DNA of 64,000 nucleotides from Diadema setosum (Eukaryota > Echinodermata > Echinoidea > Diadematoida > Diadematidae), in contig NC_092697.1 of NCBI RefSeq assembly GCF_964275005.1, positions 16,394,138 through 16,458,137 on the forward strand, written 5' to 3'. A program made the translations under genes and the position numbers. Shown piece by piece: positions 18,910 to 30,009 of this stretch (position 1 is the stretch's first letter; every line of letters starts with the position of its first letter). The notes beneath the pieces were generated by a model, which worked only from the letters and a program-made list of their open reading frames with translations, was not told the origin of the DNA and searched no databases.

Positions 18910-20801
18910 GACACTGGGTTATAACAATATTTTATCACAACAAAATAAAAATTTGGGTCACAAAATTAAGTTGTTATAACAAAGTCACTTCCGAGCCCCA
19001 TTTAAAAAGAAAAACAACAGAAATGTGCTCCTCTATTTGAAATGCTGAAATGAAAAAAAAAAAGAAAAAGAAAAACACTTAAAGAGTCTATGCATGGGCA
19101 AATGCTTCACATAACAATCAGTGAGCTTGGGTAAAAACAGAAGTCGCTCTGCGTTCACTCCCTGCTTCACATACCATTTTTGAGAAGAACTTGCATTAGT
19201 CTATATTAATCAGAAATGAAGCACAAGTTCTGTCACATATATATGTATAAACAGGCTGTACATGTATTATATACGTAGATGTTTATTAATGTGAAAATAA
19301 ATAGGGTTTGTTACGGCAATCCATAGATTTGTTATTCCTGAGGTCTGTCGACCCAAAAATGATAGCAGTCTTTGTTACTCCGAAGGTAGGAAGTTTTGTA
19401 ACTTATTTCTCCCACTCAACCCAACAAAAAACAAACAAACAAAAACACTAATTTGTTGAATACTTAAATGTTTAAATTCTTGCCCTACATAGGCCAGTGT
19501 TGTAAACCAAATAGGGGAAAACAAAACTAGATGTATGACAAGCCCAACTGCTTGAGACCAGACCATGAGATGGCATTTATTTCCAATTCTTCTAAAAAAG
19601 GGTTTGGTACAGCAGAGTAGCTGACATAATGATCCTACCTATGGATGAATTGGAACAAGGAGCAAGTGGTGGTAGCAAAAGCTAAAGGCTACAAACTTTT
19701 TAATTGGCTAACAAGGGAATCTCTCTCATCGACTTGGAGGAGTTTGATGCAGGAGCCAGGGTAGGGGAGAAATTCAGGGCAACAAAAATTGAATGCTGGG
19801 ATAGAATTCCATGACACTATGCTTGACGTCATGTGGACTTTGTGGGGGGGGGGGGGGGGCACTGAAGGAATACATTCTAACTCATCCCAGGAACTGAGCA
19901 ACTTTACTGATGTTGAATTATTGTGACTGTAATAAAAAACAAAAAAACAAAAACAAAACCCCTACACTACTCTCTCTGAAAGTCTAAAAATCGGAATGAT
20001 TGCAAGGTCATCAAAATGTATTTAATTGCTTGTGACCTTGTTGTTCAAATGATATAATTTGGCTTCAGCAGCGACTTAAAATCTTTGGTGTACACCACAC
20101 CCAAAATAAAGTACATGTATATGTAGCCAAAACATGTTATTCTGGCCATTTTAAAACTTTACTCAAAATCATGTAAATTACATCTAATCCACCAATACGT
20201 ACGCGCTGAACTACAGGTCAAATATTCTATTATCAGTTGATCTACAGGTAATTCTTTGTCACATTAAAATGGTTGACTTAAATGTATCTTTTATGATAAA
20301 CTTGTTCTATATGTAATGTTGATAAGGTATATTGGTTGGAACAAAAAGTTAACATCTTATGTAGATATTCATGTGCATTATATCATTAGCTACTTTACAC
20401 GCATCTAAAATCAAAGCGCAGGCTGCATCGCTAGTAATGTAGATTTTAATTATTCATGTCTTTTGCAGGGGCCGCTAACCCCCCACCACCAGCACCACAC
20501 ACTTTTTAAGCTGTTAACAAGGGGAAAAAAAATTGTGCTAAAATTAAAAGCAGTGAAAAGGTATGCCCTTCTGACAAATGACAACCCAGATGAATTCATC
20601 AGAGCTATCGGCAAAAGAGCAGTGAGAGAAAAGATGAAGAAACTTGAAAGCCAGTTTAGAAGCACAATTTCATGAATATCAAAGTGCTTCCGCAGAGGAA
20701 GGAAAAAAAAAAGAAGGAAAACAAACCTGAAGGCTGAAGATTGGAGACCCTTCATTGGCAACAACTAGTCACCTACCAGATAGTCAAAATCGGGATGCTA
20801 C
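18910..20801. other. Intergenic, no gene; TATAAC-rich scrap near 18915-18985
   Basis: 18915-18985 contains 'ttataacaa' and 'ttgttataacaaag', suggesting a fragment of the Tigger-like family. The rest is unassigned, including a poly-G run near 19844-19858. A 70-codon frame at 20463 has a basic, helix-like sequence but no family I recognise. Confidence 0.35.
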
Positions 20802-20969
20802 TGTTGTGTAAGGAAACGAAGGCTACTAGACACACACACACTGTAGAGCCGCACATGCGCTTTACGTAATAAAAGTTGCTTTGGAACCGCACTTGAAAGT
20901 ATAACACATGATTTCTTTAGTGTCTTCATTGTTGTATTAATGTACCTAAATTACACGTACATAACAACA
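20802..20969 (+). mobile_element. 168-bp LTR of a Ty3/gypsy element
   Basis: Starts TGTTGT and ends ACAACA, the expected TG...CA inverted termini. An AATAAA lies inside near 20868. Four bases after the end, at 20974, a primer-binding-type sequence TGGCGACGAGGATA begins with TGG, as expected from tRNA pairing. A gag relic follows directly. I did not find a matching 3' LTR. Confidence 0.75.
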
Positions 20970-21039
20970 AATGTGGCGACGAGGATAAACTTCAATTGCA
21001 TCTTCTTGATTTGGTAACGTCTTGGAGTCAAATCATAGC

Positions 21040-21800
21040 TACTTTTGGGGCTATAGGTGAATTTCGTGAGGATGACGGGAGTTGGACCCAGTACATTGAG
21101 TGAATGGGACATTACTTCAATGCGAATGGCATCACGGGTGCCACGAAACAGCGCTCTATCTTACTGAGAGTGTGCGGTGCGTCAGCGTACAAGTTAATGT
21201 CAAGTTTGCTGGCGCCCAAGAAGTCAGGAGAGGTGGTCTTTTCGGAACTGGCATCATTCGTGAAGGAGCACCGAGACCCAAAGCCCTCGGTGATCATCCA
21301 GCGCTACAAATTCAACAGTCGAGCTCGCAAGGAAGGCAAATCGATTTCGGCTTACGTAGCGGAGCTATGTTGAGAGATCGGTTGGTATGTGGAGTGGCTG
21401 ACGATAGAATTCAACAACGATTACTCTCAGAGCCAACCTTGACCTTCGAAAAGGCAAGAAATATCGCTGTTGCAATGGAGCTTGCAGATAGAAATCCTGC
21501 AGATCTGCATGGGGAAAGAGTGTCGAATGGGACGGTAAACAAAATTGAATCTCCGAGTGGCCGTCGCTATCAGGCTCATCGCCTGCCCTCCAAGCAACAA
21601 TCAAAATGTGATCGGTGCGGTCAAGCCCCACACAAACAAGGGAAAGATTGTCTGGCGAAGGGCGTGGTAAGTTTCTCGTGTGGGAAAAAGGGACATTACG
21701 CAACTGCATGTCGCTCAACGGCCAGGAACAGCTCATCGAAGAAAGCGAACTTCCTTTTTCTGTCCAGACACCAAGACCTCCATCTAGACCCACAGAGAAT
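21040..21800 (+). pseudogene. Ty3/gypsy gag relic (capsid and zinc knuckles), frameshifted
   Basis: Two frames are needed. The first (21070-21373) reads WTQYIE, then a stop, then a matrix/capsid segment with QRSILLRVCGASAYKLMSSL, FKFNSRARKEGKSISAYVAEL-type sequence. A break near 21370 loses some residues, then another frame continues LRDRLVCGVADDRIQQRLL and LTFEKARNIAVAMELADRN. Cys-rich zinc-knuckle residues follow at 21607-21715 (CDRCGQAPHKQGKDC, then FSCGKKGHYATAC, whose first Cys is replaced). Gag of this clade packages the element's RNA. Broken by at least one stop and one frameshift. Confidence 0.82.
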
Positions 21801-21864
21801 GAAGGGCAAAGATCTCCTCATCCTCATCGAGCAGTGGATTAATCAGATGTTCTACAGCAGAACC

Positions 21865-22840
21865 AGCATGTAGAATGGAAGGAATCTGACAGAAACCCTC
21901 TTCATTATGTTGAGTTTATAGTATGCTCATTTGACAATGTGATTGGTGGATATACTCTTGGTGATGGGGTCAAAGCTTATATCGATTCTATCGCTGTAAA
22001 AGTGAAGCCAAGAGAATCACACAGTGCTGCACGGTCATGGTTCAACAGCTTGGGAATCAATGGGCCAGAGAACTGCAGGAACGCTTTGGCTGTAGATGCA
22101 AAATTGGGGAAGCTTAGATAAAGCAGGTGACCAGTGGACCACCATATCATGCTAATGACAGGAAAGGTCTTCAGAAGTTCGCTGACCAGCGAAATATGTG
22201 TGGAGACCTCGAATGCACTGAATCTCACACAGGAGATGAGTGGCCAGCATGATCTCCTCAAGGCGGTAGAGAGAGACTTCCATTCTACCTGAAGGGCAGA
22301 TGGCTCAAGGCAGTTCGCAGGCATTCTGGTGGCTGTCCTGACATCATGGACATAGTCAAGTTTGTGTCTGCTGCTGCAGAAGAAGCGAACAACCCAGTTT
22401 TCAGGGAGGTCACCATGACATCTAAATCAGATGCAGCTACGCTTAATTTCAAGAAGTAGCCCAATAAGAGGAGCTATTCAACAGTTGCCACAGAGAATGC
22501 AAAGCCCACAACAGTGCAACCAAAGTTCATTGAGTGCATGCAGTCAAACCACACTCTTTTTGGACGTGACAGCTTCAAGGCATGATGCCAGAAATGAGAT
22601 TTAAGTTCGCTTAAGACATCAAGCTCTGTTTCAACTGTTTACAATTAGGCCACGGCAGTCGATATTGCAGATTGGAGACACATGCTCTGATATGGGATGT
22701 CACAGGAAGCGATCCACGTTCTTGCACACACAGAAATACGCACTACTGGCAACAAGAAATTTGTCACAGACTGAAGATGAAGAACCCTAATCAACAACAA
22801 CACAAACACATATCAAATCAATCAGCACAAAGAGGGTTCA

Positions 22841-22878
<38 letters not shown>

Positions 22879-23275
22879 ACCACACGAACAAGGAGATGTG
22901 CCCTACTCATACAGTTGTAGTTCCAGTCAGAGTTGGGGCACACGGAAGAAGTGCATCTGTCCATATATATGCATTACCTGTACTGGACTCAGGATCTACC
23001 CATACGTTTTGCACGGAAGAGTCAGCTGTACAACTGAATGGTGACTCAAAGAAACTGAGTCTCAGTTTAACAAAACTCGAGAGGGCGAACAGCACAGTGT
23101 AAACATTAGTAGTCAGTCTGCTTGTAGATTCCGGGCCAGGATCAGATGTCATCGTGTTATCCTGTGTATACAGTACAGAGAAGCTACAAGCTACAATCTC
23201 AGGAAATTGGCCATTTGAGAGTAAGCATAATAATGATGCAGATCTAACACCATATTTCCATGTGAGAGGTATGTG
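21865..23275 (+). pseudogene. BEL/Pao gag and protease relic, multiple frame breaks
   Basis: The motif order is that of BEL/Pao elements: a DUF1759-type start (NPLHYVEFIVCSFDNVI, near 21890-21945); ARELQERFG and GPPYHANDRKGLQKFAD-like sequence in another frame (22060-22190); RLPFYLKGRW and a following helix (22270-22440); a Cys knuckle CFNCLQLGHGSRYC (22625-22668); and a DUF1758 aspartic-protease segment PVLDSGSTHTFC (about 22975-23013). A 33-base A-run at 22844-22876 interrupts it. The frame changes several times and has stops. No reverse transcriptase follows. It directly abuts the gypsy gag, so one probably inserted into or recombined with the other. Confidence 0.78.
22844..22876. repeat. 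33-base poly-A inside the BEL relic
   Basis: An unbroken A-run between the Cys knuckle and the protease segment of the BEL/Pao relic. It could be the tail of a retroposed sequence or slippage expansion. Confidence 0.85.
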
Positions 23276-23679
23276 TTGAGCATAAAGAGATGATCTTGTA
23301 TTCAAAGGGGAGGAGAGAGAGGGTAATCACCTCTAAAGTCTTGAGAAATGACTTGCTCACACATGTACACAATTCACACAATGGTGCAAATGGCTGCCTC
23401 AGAAGGGCACAAGAATGTCTTTTCTGGTCAGGGATGGGTGCATAAACCAACGACCATGTGCAGAAGGATGAGACTTGTCAAAGTCAAGGAAAATAACAGC
23501 CAATAGAAGCTCTACCCTTCCATAAAGTTCTACGCCAGTTGAGGTGTTGTTTTATAGTACAAGAGTGACATCTAGTGTTTGAGACACTGTAACTGTGACT
23601 TGTACCACTACTGCATGAATACAAATGCTGTTGCTATGTGATCACAGATCAACCCGATTCCTTTCTATATTGCAATAAA

Positions 23680-23800
23680 GAAACCCTGGGCAAAGGTTGA
23701 TGCCGATCTGTTCCTGTGGATGGAATGAAGTACATGTACTTGATAATTGTGGACTTTTTCTCAGGTGACTGAGAAGCTGATCATCTGGAGATTACACTGA
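23680..23800 (+). pseudogene. Ty3/gypsy integrase fragment
   Basis: Reads KPWAKVDADLF in one frame and, after a shift, MKYMYLIIVDFFSGD with a stop, then EADHLE. This is the rve integrase core around the first catalytic Asp and the YLVxVDYFS motif of gypsy pol. About 40 residues remain. It could be a remnant of the element whose LTR and gag lie at 20.8-21.8 kb, with the region between lost. Confidence 0.65.
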
Positions 23801-24004
23801 CAACCAATGTCCTTTAGAAAATGAATACCACATTGTGAGAAAAGCATACATATGCTTACGAAACTTGATGTTTCTGAATCTGAATGCGTAGGTGGACGTT
23901 TGCATACATCGAGTTTACCAAATTTATTCTACCGTGACATGAATTATGATGCTGTTACTTTTCTGATAGCTTGTTGCTAGAATTTTCTGAAGAATAAGAA
24001 GTGT

Positions 24005-24875
24005 TTAACCCTAAAACGACTAGGGGATGGGCCTAAAAGACCCCCCTCAACATAAACTATGTTTATTTTGTAATGCTTAAAGGTTTCACACTGCCGTTAG
24101 TTTTGTGCAACTTTTGATGCTAAATTTGCATGCCCCGCATGTAAGATTACAGCTACATCACATTTTCACATGGTATGTCTTCACAGATGAGATGGTGAAC
24201 ACAGTTCTCACCAACACAAACAAGAAAATCAACAAGTTTCGCTCCACCTTGTCACCTGAAGGGCGGAACTGCGACAAAATAACCAACAGAGATATGAGCT
24301 CTGATGGAAATACTGTGCCGCCGGGGAATGCTTGCCCAGAACCTTCTTGATGTCAAGTGGCTCTTTGGACAGCGAGTAGGCCATCCCATATTTGGAGCTA
24401 CATTGTACTATGAGCAAGAACAGGTTCAAGTTCCTCATGACAAAACTCTCCTTTGATGATGAATAGACCAGACCTTGAAAGGTGAAGAATGACCACTTTG
24501 CTGCATTTCGGGAGCTCCATGATATTCTGAACAGAAACTGTGCCCAGGTAGTCAACCCAGCTGACTTCATCACCATTGACGAGACCCTCTACCCCATGCG
24601 AACAGGAATTGGCTTTCGTCACTACAATCAAAGCAAGCCTGCAAAATACGGAATGCTGTTTTGATCCTTGAATGACGCAGGGTACCCATGCACATATGTC
24701 ACCTCTGTGTATGCTGGAAAACCAACTGAAGAACCAACACGTCACTACGTGGCTGGCCCAGAACAAATCGTAAAGTACTTAGTGAAGGAGATGGAAGAGC
24801 ACGGACACCTGAGAGGGTGCAATGTTACGATTAACAGACTCTACACCTCATTCCCTGTCAGTCACTGTGGTGATG
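24005..24875 (+). pseudogene. piggyBac transposase relic with its 5' terminus
   Basis: TTAA at 24005-24008 is followed by CCCTAAAACGACTAGGGG, then 'cccccctcaacat' and 'gcaacttttgatgctaaatttgc', which closely resemble the 5' end of the dispersed MITEs at 8.7 and 58.7 kb. Downstream, DDE_Tnp_1_7 motifs are readable: VFTDEMVNTVL (24178), MSKNRFKFLMTKLSFDDE (24410), FITIDETLYPMR with the first catalytic Asp (24570), GFRHYNQSKPAKYGM, then GYPCTYVTSVYAGKP. Breaks include in-frame TAG and TGA near 24466-24480 and a TGA at 24662. Where the family has the second catalytic Asp before the YTS motif, this copy has Asn. It is inactive. The C-terminal part and 3' terminus were not found. Confidence 0.82.
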
Positions 24876-24879
24876 ATGG

Positions 24880-25085
24880 CGTGGCCGGGTCAGTAGCCAG
24901 TTTGACAACCAGCTCTACTTCTCATTTACGTGCTATAAAGACCAAGGCAAAAAGAGGAGCCCTAGTAGCAGAGGCAGAAGGACTCAGATGCCTACAAGAA
25001 CTGGAATTAGAAGAGCTCAAGCTCAAGCAGAAGAGTAGTCTGCTGAAGCTGCAGACACAGCTCGACATTACGAAGGTTGAAGAAG
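24880..25085 (+). pseudogene. BEL/Pao gag N-terminal coil fragment
   Basis: In the same frame as the upstream piggyBac segment, the sequence switches to Ser/Thr-rich residues and then an Ala/Lys/Glu/Leu helix (KTKAKRGALVAEAEGL, LQELELEELKLKQKSSLLKL), typical of the N-terminal coiled region of BEL/Pao gag. Nothing downstream continues the gag. It lies 3' of the other BEL fragment, so the order is scrambled or this is a second copy. Confidence 0.6.
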
Positions 25086-25280
25086 GTCTTTGTCTTGTTC
25101 TTGTTGTATTGGTCTTCATCTTCTCTTCTTCTTTTGTTGTATTTTTGTGTTGGTGAACTGACACCTGAATACTGATTTCCTTATTATGTAAATAAATTTA
25201 GTTTAATCAATCATATCCCATCAGAGTCATACCCATAGGGTTCTAATCAATAGTCCCACATGAAAGCCCCACTGCGACAT

Positions 25281-25296
25281 TGGTGTCAGGAGACGG
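25281..25296 (+). other. Candidate LTR primer-binding site of second gypsy-like element
   Basis: TGGTGTCAGGAGACGG follows one base after a CA, as at an LTR/PBS boundary, with an AATAAA about 90 bases upstream. The start of the supposed LTR could not be fixed. Gag-like sequence follows about 400 bases downstream. Confidence 0.4.
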
Positions 25297-25517
25297 ATAT
25301 AGTGAATAGACTGGATTGGTCAACAAGACACAAAACAACATCAGCAAAGAGCTTGGAAGTGGATGTACAGCGACCCTCAATGTCGGAGATCTTCATCGAT
25401 GTTGATAATGAACGACAAGGAATCATCAGGATAGATCGTGGGGAAAATACTTTATAAACACATTGTATGATTGTGACTATTAAATATTTTAGTCATTGTG
25501 TATTTGATACTCAGTGC

Positions 25518-25613
25518 ATATCGTCTGTTGAGAATGAGAAGGGCGTTAAGTGGTCTTGAACACTATGGGTTTAGTGGCAACTTAACGCCCTTCTCATTCT
25601 CAACAGACGATAT
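25518..25613. repeat. Perfect 34-bp inverted repeat with 28-nt loop
   Basis: Left arm 25518-25551 and right arm 25580-25613 are exact reverse complements (34 of 34). The arms begin ATATCGTCTGTTGAGAATGA and meet the loop at GGGCGTTAAGT. It lies between the candidate PBS and the second gag relic. Function unknown. Confidence 0.9.
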
Positions 25614-25709
25614 ATTGTTATTTCTTTCCTCGTATGAAAACCAGCAGCATACCTCGTGATACTGACAATGGAGGAATAGGGACTTGAGATGCTAACAGCT
25701 CTGGTATAT

Positions 25710-26820
25710 CCAAAATGATAGCAGTTCTCACTGGAGCATTTCAGAGTCTTTCTGCCTCTCGAGTACTTCCAGCAATCAAGCTTTCTAAATTCAAAGGTAC
25801 TTCAGTTAAACCAGGAAACCCAACAATCTCTGTTTGGTGAGTTTGAGGAATACAAATTGTATTGTGCATTGTACAAGTTACAAGGCAGAGAGAAGGTGCA
25901 GGTATTGTTACCTCATCTAGCTGGACCAGCAAACGATGTAGTCCTCTGTTTAGAGCCCAATGAGAGAGAAAATTACGAATGCCTGTCAACGGCCTTGAAG
26001 TCTCTCTTTGCTCTTCAGGAATGATACGGTCCCTCACAAGTCAATTACATGGCCACATCAAACAGGAAGGTGAATCCCTCGCTGCATACAGTTAGCGCAT
26101 TCATCAGAATATATGATTGGATGGAAACGGTCCCATCAACTGATGAACAGGCAGCTCTGTTCTAACTGTGTGATAATACAAATGATTCATTCAAGAGGTA
26201 TGAGACAAATAAGTGAAGAGACAGATTAGACCTATAGCCCTGGATACCGCTTGAAATTCTTTCCTTGTCATGAGAAAAGAGGTTCCAGAGTTATTTCCAG
26301 ATGAAAGCATCTCACCATCCAAAGCTAGGATCAGAGAATGTGAAGTGGAAGCAGCTAGTATCACATCACAAGATGATGTGTCTATGCAACACATAAAGGA
26401 TGAAATCCCAGGACTGAATGAAACACTACAGGAAGTAGTAAAGGTAGTGGCTGAGATGAAACAGAACACATGTATCCAGCTATGTCCTAAAAAAACTGGA
26501 GAAATGGTGTTCTAACTCTGCACAAAAAGGACATGTCAAGAATGACTGCAAATCACCAACAGATTGTTGCAAGTGCAGACAAACTGGGCACATCAGAAGT
26601 GACTGTCCGAATGAGGCTAGAGACAAGAAAGAGAAGAAAACAGAAGCAGAGGTGAAAGCAGTACACAAGACAGGAACAGCTGATGTCATCTCTGACATGA
26701 TTGTCAAGAGTCCCATGACAGAAGCAAAGATTGCTGGTGTCACTACTGGTTGCATAATCGACACTGGAGCGGGAGCCAGTCTGATTCCAGTCAGCTACTT
26801 TAGGTCCACTCGATGGTACT
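25710..26820 (+). pseudogene. Second gypsy-like gag-protease relic
   Basis: Capsid-like sequence (LSKFKGTSVKPG, then GEFEEYKLYCALYKLQGREK, VLLPHLAGPAND) occupies 25710-26030, with a frameshift near 25840 and a stop. QLHGHIKQEGESLAAYS follows at about 26041. A conserved CCHC knuckle CCKCRQTGHIRSDC lies at about 26566-26607, preceded by a knuckle whose second Cys is Ser. An aspartic protease follows with CIIDTGAGASLIP (about 26752-26790). Stops and frame changes throughout show it is dead. It differs from the gag at 21 kb. Confidence 0.75.
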
Positions 26821-27224
26821 GGTAGTGGAGTGAAAGTGATTGGAGTTACTGGTAATATCATTTCAATACACTGTAGTTGGTAATGTGAAAGCTCCAGTTG
26901 CCATTGATGAGAAAGTAGCACAGGTAGGATTTCTTGTAGTCAGTGATCAGGTTTAATTGGTTAGATGAAATGTATACTGATATAAAGTCTTTTTTTTTCG
27001 TCCTGAAACAGTTGAATTGATCAAATGTATTACATTTGTTTGTAAATATATATACACATATATATTTGTGTAACTGTCAGTTGTGTTGTGATAGACTGGG
27101 TCCATTGTATTTCTTTCCTTGTACTTACCTGCCTGTGGGTAGGTAGTAACCTAGGATTGTTTATAACATGCTTTCATTTGTGAAGGAAATAAAGTATGTT
27201 ATGTGATGTAGTACTAGACTGAAA

Positions 27225-27345
27225 GGTAAATTTCCTGTCATTTTGGGATGCAATGCCCTACAAGCACTCAAGAATGAAAGGGGGATTCAGAATATGCCAG
27301 GTTGGGATCTAATTGAGAAGACCTTTGAAACAAGAAAGTAATCTC
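27225..27345 (+). pseudogene. gypsy pol scrap after protease
   Basis: A frame reading KFPVILGCNALQALKNERG resembles the ILGxNxL segment between protease and reverse transcriptase in gypsy pol. It is separated from the protease at 26790 by about 440 bases of AT-rich DNA that contains no pol sequence, possibly an insertion. Confidence 0.45.
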
Positions 27346-28053
27346 CACAGAAAGCCAGAACCTCATTGCTGAAAACGGGAAGGTGAAGTTGTGCCACCAT
27401 TCCCAGAGCGAAGCGTACTCTGTTGTGTAACCATCACGGAGGATAGTTGTGCAACCATAATGGAAGATGATTTGCAAGTGACAATTGCTAATAGGTCCAA
27501 CAGTAGGATCAGTATCAGTTGAGGCACTGTTATTGCATCTCTACAGTAGAAATAGAAGAGGGAGAGAGAGGAAGTCACTATGAATGATGGAGAAAGAATG
27601 GTGGAAATAATCGTGGAGAAAGTGACAGTAGAAGCTGATGCTTAAATTGAAGCAAGCCTTCAGTCACAAGGAGTGAACATAGCAACAGATGCACAGATCT
27701 GCATGAGTAAGAATGGACTAAGTCCTTGAACTCTTTCGAGACGACGATCCAACAATGCAAGACCCAAATTAGACTGAGTTTAGATTAAGGGATTATCACC
27801 TTGCAAACTTTGTATAAGTGTTGAGCATTTAATATCGCATGATTATTAGCAAGTACAGCGTGTGTTACAAAATCATACACACAGGCAAAGGGACATATGA
27901 AAGTTTGTTTAATGGTCAGTCTCTAACTTTCCTTGGAAAGTGCTGACCTAGTGACAAGACATGACCATGCTGAAGGATGACAGCACTTTGGATGGGTCAT
28001 CATGTTTGCAGAGTCCAGAGTAGAATTTCCTGTGTTAGATACAATGTTCAGCT

Positions 28054-28283
28054 TGTTGTATAGATCTGATGGAGATCATGTGACACGGCTACATGGAGGG
28101 ATCAGCACCATGACAGTTTTGAGTTGGTTGGAGGTTTTCTTCCTTCTCTTCGTTTCTTTACATCTGTCTTCTACCTTCTGAACATCGAGTGTGTGTACAG
28201 TGAATCACAGCCGTAATAAATCTCATTCAACTGTACAACCTTGAGTCTCTGTGTTTCGTCTGGCAGTGCCTGACCTGACAACA
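28054..28283 (+). mobile_element. Possible solo LTR
   Basis: TGTTGT at 28054 and ACAACA ending 28283 are matching LTR-type termini, and an AATAAA lies near 28216. No clear target duplication, PBS or polypurine tract flanks it, so this is tentative. It may be the 3' LTR of the gypsy-like element at 25.3-27.3 kb. Confidence 0.35.
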
Positions 28284-28466
28284 ATCTCCTTTTCCAGACT
28301 ACGACACCACCCAACCAGGATTGGACTCTCTGTAGCTTTAAAACAGCCAGAATATGTATTGATGACATTAAGACATGAATGGGAAATAATGGTCAGAAAC
28401 TTGATGACTTAAGTCAGAATTTACTCTGTAGGCTCCAAACAAATGTTATCCAAAGTGAAATCCTAC

Positions 28467-28657
28467 ACAGTGCACTCCCATAATAACAAAGTTTTTGGGA
28501 CTGGCAGTTTTCTTTTGTTATATCGAAATTTCATTATAACTGAACAAATAAACAATAGAAATACATAGAGCAGATAAAGCTGCGGCTTTAAGTTTTTACT
28601 TCATTGTTAACTGGAATTCCTTTATAACCGTGTTCATTATAAATGGAGTGCATTGTA
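28467..28657. mobile_element. pogo/Tigger-like MITE, copy C
   Basis: Same plan as the copies at 14896 and 17077: CAGTGCACTCCCATAATAAC start, 'gggactggcagttttcttttgtta', 'aaacaatagaaatacatagag', and an end near GGAGTGCATTGTA. It is more diverged, with CAGTGG changed to CAGTGC. Confidence 0.75.
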
Positions 28658-28689
28658 CATATTATGTTAGAATTGGTAAGGACAGTCTT

Positions 28690-29440
28690 GCCTTTGAACA
28701 AAGTCTGAAAATCTTGGTGTTGTATATAATACAAATCTGTCGTTCAAGCATATGGATCCCAATTGGTGAGATTTCAATTGCGTAACTGAACTCGATTTGA
28801 AGATGTTAAGCTAGATCATCAGCAGAAGTATTGATAGATGCTCTCATTTCGTCCCGCCTGGATTTCAGCAATTCTCTGTTATGCAACCTTCCACAAAAAG
28901 AAATTAGTAAATTTCAACATTTTTAGAATTGTACTGCTAGATTACTCACCAATATGAAGAAAACAACACATATTACCCCAGTACTTCTGTCCCTCCCCTG
29001 GCTCCCTGCAGAAAAACCTATTATCTTCCTGATCCTTCTGCTTGTCTACAGTGCATTGCACTGATTTGCCCTTGCCTATCTTCAAAATTCTCTTCATTTT
29101 CACCAACCATCACATAATCTCCCGTCATCTAACTAAAAAATTTTACAGGTAGCTCAGATCAAACATAGTTCGGGATTGTGCTTTTTCATACATGGGCCCA
29201 AAACTTTGGAAAAACCTTGCAATATCTCTACAACAAGCACCTTCTATTGATTTATTTTAATTGAACCTCAAAACCTACCTTTTTAATATGCATTGACGAT
29301 TGTTTACATGTATGTTTATTTATGTATATTATGTTTGTTTCCTTGTTGTTCCTTATGTTCTGTCATCTATAATACTGTGTTGTAATGTAACACACCTATT
29401 CAGTGTTTCCACAGCACCATGAGCAGCTCTTTAGTTAGAA
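28690..29440 (+). pseudogene. CR1/L2-like LINE reverse transcriptase C-terminus, decayed
   Basis: Shifting frames give LGVLYNTNLSFKH, then SSRLDFSNSLL-like residues, KKTTHITPVLLSLPWLPAEK, and CAFSYMGPKLWKNLAISLQQ followed by LKTYLFN. These are the thumb and C-terminal motifs of CR1/L2-type reverse transcriptases (HITPVLxxLHWLP; GPKLWNxLP). Many stops. Only the last part of ORF2 and the 3' end remain, as is usual for 5'-truncated LINEs. Confidence 0.75.
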
Positions 29441-29454
29441 TGAGTGCGTCATAA

Positions 29455-29740
29455 TACTACAAGAATATTTACCAAAAAAAAAAAAAAAATCAGTCCATTT
29501 GAAGCTTTATTTCAGGAATTAGAGCTTATAATCTGATGCACAAAAAAGAAAAAAAAAATCATACATAAAATTGGAATAATTAGAATAATTTAGAGAAAAC
29601 AACCATTTTTTGGAAACAAATAATGATTTATTCTTGGAGATTATGCAATGGGCAATGTGTGTGCCAGTTTCAAGAAGATCATGTGATTGACAGCCATGAT
29701 CTTGGGGAAAAATAAGCCCCCTGGGTCATACAAATTCAAA
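29455..29740. mobile_element. piggyBac-like MITE, 3' fragment
   Basis: Parallels 9215-9430 of the full copy: 'gaatatttac', an A-run, 'gagctttattt'-like, 'aattagcataattta'-like, then 'ggcaatgtgtgtgcca'. The G/C-rich terminus and TTAA are lost. Confidence 0.6.
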
Positions 29741-30009
29741 ATAACCCAAGCTACAAAAGGTAAAATACCAGTGACTTTAAAAGCAAGCATTCAGAATGTT
29801 TTGGTTGTTTGTTTTTTTTAAAGAAATGAAATAAAAAGTGAAGATTACACCTCATCCTCAATCAATGGACTTAAGGATCACTTTTTGTATATTATTGTTT
29901 TACAAGCCTTACAAGCAACATTCACGATACAAATCCTCCAAAACCTCACAAATTTCATTCCTTTGGTCTTAATTAAGAATATTAGGGACAGAAAAGCAAA
30001 TATGCAGTA

